Source: Verrucomicrobiaceae bacterium
Lineage (GTDB): Bacteria > Verrucomicrobiota > Verrucomicrobiia > Verrucomicrobiales > Verrucomicrobiaceae
Direction of reading: 5' to 3'
Length of the DNA stretch: 38,949 nt
Assembly: GCA_027486585.1 (NCBI GenBank)
Contig: JAIXOU010000007.1
Span: 1-38,949 of the forward strand
The notes under the pieces are model-generated. The model saw only the letters and a program-made list of their open reading frames with translations, had not been told where the DNA came from and made no database searches. Positions 15,356 through 23,701 of the stretch are shown here, piece after piece. Position numbers and translations under genes: made by a program. Within the stretch, counting starts at the first letter, position 1; each line of letters begins with the position of its first letter.

Positions 15356-18300
15356 TCACTGAATCAAACGAAACCGATGTGGCTTTGCATCATCGAAATG
15401 GACATTAAAAGTCTGGCTCCAGGTCTTGGTTTCAGCATCATAGTTAGTCTGCCAGAAGTCTTTGCCATGAATGCTTTGATCAAGCGGCTTATCGTCGACG
15501 AACAAGGTCAAACCACGGCAACTGGTGAGGCTATTGAAAGTAACAGGCACGTAACCGAGACTACCCGTGAGGATAAACTCGGCATTATTGCGATGAGTGC
15601 TCACCCTAATCGCTGGCCAAGTGCGTTCTAACTTGCCTTGAATCATGTGGATATGGCGACCGTTGCCCAGAGCCTCACGCTGAATCATCCGCCAAGTGTT
15701 TCCTTCTTTGATCAAGGCAGACCGCAAAGCCTCATTGGGACCATAATAATCCGCATGGGATTGAGGAATGACGATGTGCTCAATCGTGGCTTCAAGAAAG
15801 TCCCCAGCTTCAAATCTTGTCAGTCCAAAGGGTGACACCAAATCAAGGGTAGAGGCATCTTGATTGTGTCTAGTCACACCGTGCTCGGCAATCCATGGGG
15901 CTGCATCCTTGCCACCGAGTCGGGCTTTCCATGAGCGGATGACGATACCTCGATTGGCTCCTGCGCCGCCTTTTTCAGCATGTCGAAGTTCGCCTTCGTG
16001 CAGAGAGATCCATGGAAGACGTCCGGTGCATTCGAGAGGCTCAGTGCGGTAAGTGTTGCCGCCCCATTGAGTATTCCACTCTTTGATGAGACCGGTTTCG
16101 TTGCCGAATGCCATCTTCCGCTCGCTACTAGAAGTGTAGGTATCCGCACCGATTTGAAAAACGACGAAGCGTGAGAAGTCGGTAGCCTTTTGAACATCGA
16201 ATCGCACCTGATAAACGCCACGTACAATGTCATCGGTACGGGCCAAGCTGACAGTCGTGGAATGCGTGATACCTTTGCCGATGCGACCTGCATAAGTGAC
16301 TTCGGTGAGACATGGACCTTGCTTGTGATACGTGGTGCGCATGGCGCTGTGCGGCACGCGCCCGCCAGTGGCATCAAAGAAGCGGAGGAAATCGCCACCA
16401 CCGACGTTGTTCGTCCAACCAAAAGGTTTTCCATCGCCCATGGATCGGACCATGAAGGCCCTCACATCGGTGATGCTGCAGTTGGCTTGGGCTTGATCTG
16501 GCTCGTAGCAAATTGTCTCTCCAAAGGAGCCAAGTGCGCATTGATCCCAAAGTTGGTTGCTCCCCCAACCGATGAGACAAAGCTGAGCGTGAGATGCGGC
16601 AGCTACGCCACCCCAGTGGCCATAGGCGAGCGTGAGTTCGAGTTCGACGTCCGCTTTGGCTGGCAGGCGCACTTGTGAGTCACCGTGGAACCATTGCCCC
16701 GCGTACACGCCATTCTCGGGTTCGTTGTGCCAATTCTTACTCAGTTGCACGGGGATGCCGGTGGGATTGCCATCTGCATCACGAAAAATGGCCGAGATGC
16801 CCGTAATTGCCGTACCAATACGCTGACGAATACCGCGCTCGCTTTTCTCAAACATCAGGCGCGCTATCTGCTCGGTGTCGGTGGGATTCGAAAGAGCTAC
16901 CTTCACGCGCTCAACGGCATCATTGCTCGGATTGATGCCGCCGGGAGGAGCGATGGGTTCGATGCCATCAAGATTGACGCGATGCCTACTGAGCGCAGGT
17001 TCATAAATGACGGGCCGCACTTCGCTGGTTGCCTTCTCAGTCGCTATGACGATAACCGGACTCATTCTTTCAGATGCTTTGCCAGTCACAGGATCAAGCA
17101 CAAGCGACACTTCATTTTCACGACCATCGGTCCATAGTTGATCCGCTGGCACGTCCACGTGTTGCTGCAGTTTGCTCTTGTCCGTCGTAAGGCAGATGTC
17201 CATGGCGACGTGTTTCCACTCTTCGCGCAGCTTGGTCATGGAAGCTTTGCCTTGGCCATTGAACGTCCACTCCATTAACGGTTTCATACTCGGCTTTGGC
17301 ACCTCTGGATGCATCCAACGCTCCCGCAATTCTTCCAATTTCAGCGCTCGATCATAGAAGCGGATCTCATCCACCACGCCGCGAAAGTAGTAGCCATCGC
17401 CTGTGCCATCGTTCCGTCGACCAAAGGCGAGCCCGCCCTTTCCTGGCAGGCGCTTCTTACCAATCTTTGTCTCAGCTTCGAGGCTACCGTTGACATAAAG
17501 CCGAAGCTTGTCGCTATCGAAGCTCATGGCCAGATGATTCCACGAATCGATCTTCAATGAATTGCGCTGCTCAGGCTTCGCTACCAGCGCATTCGCCGCA
17601 CCACCGCCGATGTTCATGAGCGCTCTCGGCTGACCGTTGGCGATCATGAAACCGATATTGCCATTGACCGCCTCGTTGTAGCCCGCGCACATGAGCCATG
17701 GAGAGTGAAGCCCAGCCTGATAGTCCTGAGGAACGAAGACCCACAACTCCATCGTGAACTGCTCAGCAGCGAGCGATGCGCTTTCAGAAATCTCCAAATG
17801 ATTTTTGCCATTGAGCCCGAACCCACCGCCCACGCGCCCAAACGAAGACTCCCCTTCCCGAATCGGAAGCAACCCAGGACGCGCTGCGAGGATCAGCCCC
17901 AGTCGATCCGGCCACGCAGCTGTCTCAAAGCGAGCCTCGATATTCAAAAGCGAACCATCATCTGACCTAAACTCCAAGTTCGTCACATCCGCACGCTGGA
18001 AAAAGTGCCCTGACTCAATCAAGCGTGGGCCCGTGAACCTCGCCCATTTACCACCTGCTTTGCAACGATAACTCTTGCCATCGACGGTCATGTTCAAAGC
18101 CAACTCTGCCGCAGGAAGATTGTGCCAATCATCCTTTAATCCGCCCACAGAACCGAAATGCGGAATGCTCAGTGTCTCTGTGTTCAGTGCCATCGCATAG
18201 CGTCCTGTTTGCACAACGCGTAGCCAGGGTGCTGTAGGAATGGTCCCCGGAAAACCTTCAGCCCAGTACATCTGCGTTTGGTCTTCGACATGAGGCATCA

Positions 18301-18379
18301 GAGGTGAAACATCCATCGCATGCAGAGTTGCAATTGAACAGACGGCAAAGACACAAAGGAAAGAAAGAAGGCGAAGCAT
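15356..18379 (-). CDS. Large secreted protein with LamG-like domain, function unknown
   Basis: A 1007-residue protein with signal peptide (MLRLLSFLCVFAVCSIATLHA). Residues about 180-350 form a LamG/concanavalin-A-like jelly roll: FTMELWVFVP (208-217), WNHLAMSFDSDKLRLYVNGS (280-299) and a GVVDEIRFYDRAL segment (334-346), the classic signature of this carbohydrate-binding fold. The rest, before and after, is beta-rich (for example SFGETICYEPDQAQ, GFGLNGKNHLEIS) and matches no family I know. Such proteins sit in verrucomicrobial glycan loci and may be binding proteins or unrecognised hydrolases. It lies about 190 bases after the response regulator stop, a gap wide enough for its own promoter. 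Confidence 0.82.
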   Translation of the reverse strand: MLRLLSFLCVFAVCSIATLHAMDVSPLMPHVEDQTQMYWAEGFPGTIPTAPWLRVVQTGRYAMALNTETLSIPHFGSVGGLKDDWHNLPAAELALNMTVDGKSYRCKAGGKWARFTGPRLIESGHFFQRADVTNLEFRSDDGSLLNIEARFETAAWPDRLGLILAARPGLLPIREGESSFGRVGGGFGLNGKNHLEISESASLAAEQFTMELWVFVPQDYQAGLHSPWLMCAGYNEAVNGNIGFMIANGQPRALMNIGGGAANALVAKPEQRNSLKIDSWNHLAMSFDSDKLRLYVNGSLEAETKIGKKRLPGKGGLAFGRRNDGTGDGYYFRGVVDEIRFYDRALKLEELRERWMHPEVPKPSMKPLMEWTFNGQGKASMTKLREEWKHVAMDICLTTDKSKLQQHVDVPADQLWTDGRENEVSLVLDPVTGKASERMSPVIVIATEKATSEVRPVIYEPALSRHRVNLDGIEPIAPPGGINPSNDAVERVKVALSNPTDTEQIARLMFEKSERGIRQRIGTAITGISAIFRDADGNPTGIPVQLSKNWHNEPENGVYAGQWFHGDSQVRLPAKADVELELTLAYGHWGGVAAASHAQLCLIGWGSNQLWDQCALGSFGETICYEPDQAQANCSITDVRAFMVRSMGDGKPFGWTNNVGGGDFLRFFDATGGRVPHSAMRTTYHKQGPCLTEVTYAGRIGKGITHSTTVSLARTDDIVRGVYQVRFDVQKATDFSRFVVFQIGADTYTSSSERKMAFGNETGLIKEWNTQWGGNTYRTEPLECTGRLPWISLHEGELRHAEKGGAGANRGIVIRSWKARLGGKDAAPWIAEHGVTRHNQDASTLDLVSPFGLTRFEAGDFLEATIEHIVIPQSHADYYGPNEALRSALIKEGNTWRMIQREALGNGRHIHMIQGKLERTWPAIRVSTHRNNAEFILTGSLGYVPVTFNSLTSCRGLTLFVDDKPLDQSIHGKDFWQTNYDAETKTWSQTFNVHFDDAKPHRFRLIQ

Positions 18380-18440
18380 AAGAAGGATCTATTTCGTAGA
18401 ATAGTCGATCGAGAAAGCCTTAAAGGAGATCCAATCAGGA

Positions 18441-18474
18441 AAATTCAGCCATGTAAGCGAGTCACAGTGAATTT
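18441..18474. promoter_or_regulatory. Inverted repeat upstream of the LamG gene, candidate operator
   Basis: AAATTCA (18441-18447) and TGAATTT (18468-18474) are perfect reverse complements with 20 bases between them. They lie 62-95 bases before the LamG gene start, in the gap just downstream of the response regulator gene. Half-sites about 27 bases centre to centre fit two-turn binding by a dimer, but a 7-bp AT-rich repeat can arise by chance. Confidence 0.22.
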
Positions 18475-18571
18475 CATCTCACACAAACTAAGTCAGCAAC
18501 CTTAGCGACACCGATAAAGATCAAAAGCGAAAGGCTAAGATTATTGCATGCATGACAAGCCCTGAAGAAAA

Positions 18572-19195
18572 TCACAGCTTTAACAAACCTCGTTCAAAGG
18601 CTGAAGCCACGGCTTCAGTGCGATCAGCAACCCCCATTTTGTCCAGAATAGCTGCAACGTGGGCTTTAGCTGTGCGCGGTGTGATACCAAGCAGACGACC
18701 GATATCTGGATTTGTTAGACCTTTGCGCAAAAGATGCAGAACTTCAATTTCACGAAGCGTCAATGTCGGAGACGAAACATGCTCGGCGATGCGGCTTTCA
18801 ATGGCGGCGCTAACGACACGTTTGCCAGCCTGGGCATCTTGGATAGCAGTGGTGAGTTCTGCTGGTCTCGCTGATTTAGAAACGTAGCCACAGGCTCCGG
18901 CTTCAAGAGCTTGCACAATGTCTTCCTCGGCATCTGACGAACTGAGAATGAGAACCCGAGCTGTGGGATATTCCGCCCGTATTGCTAGCAGGCACTCAAT
19001 ACCGCTCATGCCTGGCATGGAGACATCCAATAACGTCACATCAGGTTTGTGCTGACGATGGAGCGCAAGACCACTATGTCCATCATCAGCACCGGCCACG
19101 ACTTTGAAGTTACTATTAGCGTTTAGCATATTCGCCAAACCCGCACGCATGACAGCGTGATCATCGATGAGAAGGAGTCGGATAGGCGTAGACAT
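18572..19195 (-). CDS. Response regulator, NarL/LuxR family
   Basis: A 207-residue cytoplasmic regulator. The receiver domain spans residues 4-120, with the acidic pair Asp11-Asp12, phosphate acceptor Asp57 in TLLDVSMPG, Ser85-Ser86 in LILSSSD and Lys107 in YVSKSARP. A LuxR-type helix-turn-helix fills residues about 140-205 (LTLREIEVLHLLRKGLT, then GITPRTAKAHVAAIL). It would bind DNA as a phosphorylated dimer. Its gene starts 6 bases after the kinase stop, so the two form a pair in one transcript. Placed between the sulfatase run and the lyase genes, it is the most likely local regulator, though its targets are not shown by the sequence. Confidence 0.95.
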   Translation of the reverse strand: MSTPIRLLLIDDHAVMRAGLANMLNANSNFKVVAGADDGHSGLALHRQHKPDVTLLDVSMPGMSGIECLLAIRAEYPTARVLILSSSDAEEDIVQALEAGACGYVSKSARPAELTTAIQDAQAGKRVVSAAIESRIAEHVSSPTLTLREIEVLHLLRKGLTNPDIGRLLGITPRTAKAHVAAILDKMGVADRTEAVASAFERGLLKL

Positions 19196-19201
19196 GAGAT
19201 T

Positions 19202-21391
19202 TCAAATAAGATCGTGATCAAAAGAGCGCAGCGGCACTTCAATCTGCAATGTGGTTCCACTGCCTAGCGTGCTATTCAACTCCAGTTTGCCGCCCAGTCG
19301 CTCGGCACGCTCCCTCATGCCCTCGAGACCGAAGTGACCCGAACTCGCACCAGGCTGAGAACCCATCACAAAGCCGCTGCCGTCATCCTGGACAACGACA
19401 ACAAAAGTCGTTGCATCAGCGGATGCCATCAGCGTGATGTGAATCTGCGTAGGCTTGGCGTGCTTCAGGGCGTTGTGAACAGCTTCCTGAACGATGAGCA
19501 AAAGATTACCCGCAATGAAATCGGCAAGCACAGGCAATTCATTGGTTGGCTCAACAATGATCTCTACTTTGTGCCCCGCACTAACTTGCTTAGCCACGCT
19601 GCGAACAGCTTCGGTAAACGTTCGTTCCTTCATCGGCAAAGCTCGAAGCGCCCAGACGGAATTGCGTAAATCCTCCTGTCCTCGCTGCACCATGCGACGT
19701 GCTGTTTCGAGATGATTGGCACGGCGCTCGATCTCGGGAATGGATTCGGCTTCACAAGCTTCAATCTGGTAGGCGATTCCCGTCATGGTCTGCAGCACGG
19801 TGTCATGAAGATTGGCAGCGAGCCGTGAGCGTTCACGCAAGGCCGCCTGAAACTCCACGGCTGCATCACGACGACCACGCATCTCCTGCGCAAGAAGTTT
19901 AGTCTGCCTTGATACGGTGCGCCGCAATAGAGCAGCCCAAGTTAAAGCAATAACCGCCAACAAGGCGACACCACAAAGAGCAAAAAGCGTGCGCCGCATT
20001 GTCCACCATGAGGGAACTTGGAGCACGGTTATATCAGTACGATCACGCAGCAGCACATCTAAACGCATCGGTTCCGCAAAATTCGCCGTTTGACCTGCTG
20101 GCGCATATTGAACCGTTGCAACGCCCGTGGCTCGAAGCTCAGTTCCAGGCTGCAAGCCATCCGAAACTCCACGAGCGAAAAGCGTGGTTACGGCATCACC
20201 GCAATCGAGTTCCAAACGGTGTATTCCATCCGATATGGTGCTTTGCACATTCAGCAACCGACCTTGCACACTCACCAATAAACCATCGCAACCAGGCAGT
20301 CGGGCTTTTTGACCATCACGCATAAGCGCGAATTCTGACTTGATCGAAGTGAGGCTCATCGGCACAGCCGTTGGCGATTCGCCTCGAACGATCTTTCGAA
20401 TCAATGCGCCACTAAGCCCGGCTACATCACGACTCGTATCGATGAAGCCTGTTGCTTCAACCTGATCACCAAGCACGAGTGTTTCAGAATTCAAGGTCTC
20501 CACGCGGACAGCCTGAGATCCTGATTGCATGAACAAGAAGTTCCCTGGCTCGCTATAAGTCACGACACCCTCGATTCGCCGACGATGCAATGGCCGTCCT
20601 TGAGGCGAGAAGGCATCCAAAGCATCGAGCGGCACCTTTTGAGCGGCAAAGGGATCACCTGGGGCTGCCTTGATGATGACCACATCTTCCTCACGACTGA
20701 TGATCAGGCGTGGACAGACAAACTCTGATCGCCAGTTCCGCGACACAGCCGCAACGCCATTCATGCGCACTTCCGCATCCAAGAGACGCGCCGGCTCAAA
20801 AGCTACCGTCTTGGGCAACCGCGCCAAAAAATGCCCCAGACCTGTTTCAACCTTCAAGAGCCATCTCCGCCCCGCCTCATCGGCGATGCTCTGCACGACG
20901 CCAGAGACCTGTACACGCTGCACATCTGCTGCACCATTCATGAGTTGTGATAGCGGCACTTCCTTGACTGGCGGCAGTGTTTGCTGCCCTAAAATACGCA
21001 GGGAACCAGGCAGAATGACCGGAGCAAAGGCACCTTCATCCAACACGCCCTCCATTTCGATCTCCGTTCCCTCTTTGAGCGCAAGCAGCAGGTCCTCTGA
21101 CTGCGTCCATATTTTATCCCTCATCGCCTGTGCCACAGATACCCAGATGCCACCGCTAACATCTTCCATACAAAACGATGAAAGCACCTGCTCTTTCTTT
21201 TTCTCTGCACCTGCCAACCCCTCACCAATAAGCGAAACAACAGCACGAACTCGCACAAAGGGTCTCTTCGCGGCCTCTTTGCGGGGCGTGGACATGAGCG
21301 CACCGATCTGAGAAAGATCGGCATCTTGAGCCACAGCTAAGATGGCAAAACTGCACGCGACGATGGTTAGAATGCAAGAGTGCAGCTTCAT
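19202..21391 (-). CDS. Membrane sensor histidine kinase (HisKA_3 type) with long periplasmic region
   Basis: A 729-residue kinase; the ATG at 21391 (MKLHSCILTIVACSFAILAVA) is chosen over an upstream TTG. Signal peptide, then about 430 periplasmic residues, one transmembrane helix (about 465-490, LFALCGVALLAVIALTWAAL), then a coiled linker and a HisKA_3 dimerisation domain with phosphorylated His529 in ANLHDTVLQ. The ATPase domain shows the N box (QEAVHNALKHA), DDGSG and GLEGMRERAERLGG. The periplasmic part appears to hold about four repeats of an OB-like pattern, a strand followed by GV or GVV (VRAVVSL, VQVSGVV, RRIEGVV, VSVQGRL); no known ligand domain was recognised. It pairs with the response regulator 6 bases downstream and begins 52 bases after the CBM9-like gene. 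Confidence 0.93.
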   Translation of the reverse strand: MKLHSCILTIVACSFAILAVAQDADLSQIGALMSTPRKEAAKRPFVRVRAVVSLIGEGLAGAEKKKEQVLSSFCMEDVSGGIWVSVAQAMRDKIWTQSEDLLLALKEGTEIEMEGVLDEGAFAPVILPGSLRILGQQTLPPVKEVPLSQLMNGAADVQRVQVSGVVQSIADEAGRRWLLKVETGLGHFLARLPKTVAFEPARLLDAEVRMNGVAAVSRNWRSEFVCPRLIISREEDVVIIKAAPGDPFAAQKVPLDALDAFSPQGRPLHRRRIEGVVTYSEPGNFLFMQSGSQAVRVETLNSETLVLGDQVEATGFIDTSRDVAGLSGALIRKIVRGESPTAVPMSLTSIKSEFALMRDGQKARLPGCDGLLVSVQGRLLNVQSTISDGIHRLELDCGDAVTTLFARGVSDGLQPGTELRATGVATVQYAPAGQTANFAEPMRLDVLLRDRTDITVLQVPSWWTMRRTLFALCGVALLAVIALTWAALLRRTVSRQTKLLAQEMRGRRDAAVEFQAALRERSRLAANLHDTVLQTMTGIAYQIEACEAESIPEIERRANHLETARRMVQRGQEDLRNSVWALRALPMKERTFTEAVRSVAKQVSAGHKVEIIVEPTNELPVLADFIAGNLLLIVQEAVHNALKHAKPTQIHITLMASADATTFVVVVQDDGSGFVMGSQPGASSGHFGLEGMRERAERLGGKLELNSTLGSGTTLQIEVPLRSFDHDLI

Positions 21392-21443
21392 AAGGTCAGC
21401 GTGGAAGATGAATTGGCCCAACTAATGAGCACTTCATTAAGAC

Positions 21444-22064
21444 TTACACGGAACCTCCAACAAGATTAAACATCCCGAAGGAGGACGGCACATGAAAGTC
21501 GGGTTTATCCGTTTGTGGATTGACCCAGGGCATCCACCCCGAATGAACGCTGCCGTCCGTGTTATGAGAGAATTCCGCTCGATAGACACCCACCTTAAAA
21601 TCTCGTGAATGAGGCTTCAAAACATTCAGCTCAAAAAGGGTGCTCAGTGGAATACGCCCGCTGACGGTGTAATGATTACCTTGGATCTGCGCCTCTAGAT
21701 GAAGCCCTCGGCAGCTCCAATCCCAATCAATCTCGCGATAAAATTTAGCCTTATAAGCCAAAGCATCCCCACGAGGAGTCATCTCAAGACAGTAGTAAGG
21801 ATTGAGGCTCAGGTCTGGGGCAAAGAAGATCTCGACCCGATCAGAACCCAACGCACGATCTTTGACAGTTGCACCATCTGCCAAGACGAGATCATCGTCT
21901 TGGCAATCGAAGCGAAAATGAAGATCCTGTTGATTCCAAAGAGCACGAAACTCCGTTTTAGGTGTCGGCTTATTTTCCCAAGCAAAGGTGAAATCCGTCA
22001 TAAGCTCAGCCATTGACCAGACTGGCTCGGGCTCGCTGAAGTGGTGGACATGATACTGGTTCAT
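21444..22064 (-). CDS. CBM9-like carbohydrate-binding protein without signal peptide
   Basis: A 206-residue protein resembling the carbohydrate-binding family 9 beta-sandwich (Pfam CBM9-type): FRALWNQQDLHFRF near the start, the GSDRVEIFFAPD segment (73-84), and the YYCLEMTPRGDALAYKAKF strand pair (89-107), ending with a W-rich segment SGWMPWVNP. It fills the whole protein. The N-terminus (MNQYHVHHFSEPEP) is polar, with no signal peptide or lipobox, so it appears cytoplasmic unless exported another way, which is unusual for a sugar-binding module. It lies between the sulfatase run (76 bases upstream) and the kinase gene (52 bases downstream), so a role in sensing or handling imported sugar is possible. 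Confidence 0.8.
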   Translation of the reverse strand: MNQYHVHHFSEPEPVWSMAELMTDFTFAWENKPTPKTEFRALWNQQDLHFRFDCQDDDLVLADGATVKDRALGSDRVEIFFAPDLSLNPYYCLEMTPRGDALAYKAKFYREIDWDWSCRGLHLEAQIQGNHYTVSGRIPLSTLFELNVLKPHSRDFKVGVYRAEFSHNTDGSVHSGWMPWVNPQTDKPDFHVPSSFGMFNLVGGSV

Positions 22065-22140
22065 TTGGCAGAATGGCAGAGAAAGAGATAACGATCAAAG
22101 ACTCTGCATGTTCATCAACTCTAGCCTCGAATCCCCCATC

Positions 22141-23682
22141 TCACTGAGGTAACTCAGGCTTAACAGGAGCACCGCTGGTCAGATCTTTGGGATACGCCGC
22201 TTTTTGCTGTTCTAGCTCTACGATGAGGCTTTTCATCAGACGCTTGAGTTCTTCAGGTTTGGAGGCAGCCAGATCATTTTGCTCAAACGGATCCTCTTTG
22301 AGATGAAAGAGCTGATAGTGACTACCACCAGAGACCTTCGTCGGAAAGTAGTGATAAATCACCTTCCATTCACCATCACGATAGCTGGTCCAATATGAAG
22401 TCCGATGAGGTGAATGCGGATAATGCATCAGGAAGGATTCATTTCGAGAGGCATCTGGTTGCGCTGTGAGAAGACTCTCAAGATTCTTTCCATCCACTGG
22501 GTGTGTAGCTGGTGCTTCTTGACCAACGAGATCTAGGATGGTGGGAAACATATCATACACTGCAGCTTGTTGGCTTTGAATCATGCCAGAGGCAATGGGC
22601 ATGCGTTTTTGATTGGCATTGCCAGAGTCAGGCTTAGCCCAAGCCGCAATGAAGGGTACACGCATGCCGCCTTCATAATGGGAGCCTTTTTTACCACGAA
22701 GCGGAGCAGCACAAGCCACGGCGTGCTCGTTCCCCAGTGGGGCATCACTGCCATTATCGCCAAGAAAAAAGACCAGCGTATTGTCGGCAACTCCAAGCGT
22801 GTCCAAATGGTCCAGCATGTCCCCCAGTGATTTGTCCATACCTTCCACAAGCGTGGCAAAATTCTGCGCCTGCTGCGTTTGACCGCTCTTGGTGTAGTGT
22901 TCTGTAAAACGTGGATCTGACTGGTGCGGACTATGAACCGCATATTGAGCAAAGTAGAGGAAGAACGGTTTATCTGACTTCACGGCATCGCTGAGATGCG
23001 CTTTGGCTTCCAGCGTTAAAGCTTCCGTTAAAAAGATGTCCTGACCATGGTATTTCTCTAACCCTAAAACGGCCGCCCCTGCATTCTTTGCTTTCTTGCC
23101 CTTCCTAACCTCTGGCAGACCACCAAAGTTTTTAGTTCCATAGTAGCTGCCAGGAGCACCGATCGATCCACCGGCGACATTGATATCAAAACCAATGGTT
23201 TGTGGATTAGCCGCCTCAAAGGCACGTGGGGCGAAGTGGCCTTTGCCAACATGAATTGTGCGATAGCCTTTGGCCTGCAATAGACTTGGCAGCGTGACAT
23301 CACCCTTTTTCAAACCTTGCCAGTTCCACTCGGCTGGACCTTGAGTGCCCGCATTGTTGGTATCTGGATTGATCCAATTCGTCGTACGATGACGTGCTGC
23401 ATTCTGCCCAGTCATGATGGAGATACGAGTCGGAGAACACACGCTCATCGCACAGAAGTTATTGAAGCGAATACCGCGAGCAGCCAAACGTTCCATATGC
23501 GGCGTGCGATAGTAATCGTTCAGTGGATAACGCTTGGCCTTGCCATTCGAATCCGTAAGAAAGGGCAAGGAGGTATCCATCACTCCCATGTCATCCACAA
23601 GCATGATGATGATATTGGGTTGAGACGCAGCGGAGGCAAAAGCAGACAGAGCAAGGAGAAGAACAAAAGTGAGTGATTTCAT
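22141..23682 (-). CDS. Type I sulfatase (arylsulfatase A-like)
   Basis: A 513-residue secreted sulfatase (signal peptide MKSLTFVLLLALSAFASA). Metal ligands VDDMG (29-33), formylglycine site Cys82 in VCSPTR, the HVGKGHF segment (144-150) with catalytic Lys/His, HSPH in the central strand and LGDNGSD later on. A basic insertion, RKGKKAK, sits at 193-199. It hydrolyses sulfate esters of sugars after its Cys is converted to formylglycine by an enzyme encoded elsewhere. It is the last of the sulfatase run and begins 19 bases after the previous stop. The precise S1 subfamily and sulfate position cannot be read with confidence. Confidence 0.92.
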   Translation of the reverse strand: MKSLTFVLLLALSAFASAASQPNIIIMLVDDMGVMDTSLPFLTDSNGKAKRYPLNDYYRTPHMERLAARGIRFNNFCAMSVCSPTRISIMTGQNAARHRTTNWINPDTNNAGTQGPAEWNWQGLKKGDVTLPSLLQAKGYRTIHVGKGHFAPRAFEAANPQTIGFDINVAGGSIGAPGSYYGTKNFGGLPEVRKGKKAKNAGAAVLGLEKYHGQDIFLTEALTLEAKAHLSDAVKSDKPFFLYFAQYAVHSPHQSDPRFTEHYTKSGQTQQAQNFATLVEGMDKSLGDMLDHLDTLGVADNTLVFFLGDNGSDAPLGNEHAVACAAPLRGKKGSHYEGGMRVPFIAAWAKPDSGNANQKRMPIASGMIQSQQAAVYDMFPTILDLVGQEAPATHPVDGKNLESLLTAQPDASRNESFLMHYPHSPHRTSYWTSYRDGEWKVIYHYFPTKVSGGSHYQLFHLKEDPFEQNDLAASKPEELKRLMKSLIVELEQQKAAYPKDLTSGAPVKPELPQ

Positions 23683-23701
23683 AGACTAAAGGTAATCAGG
23701 T

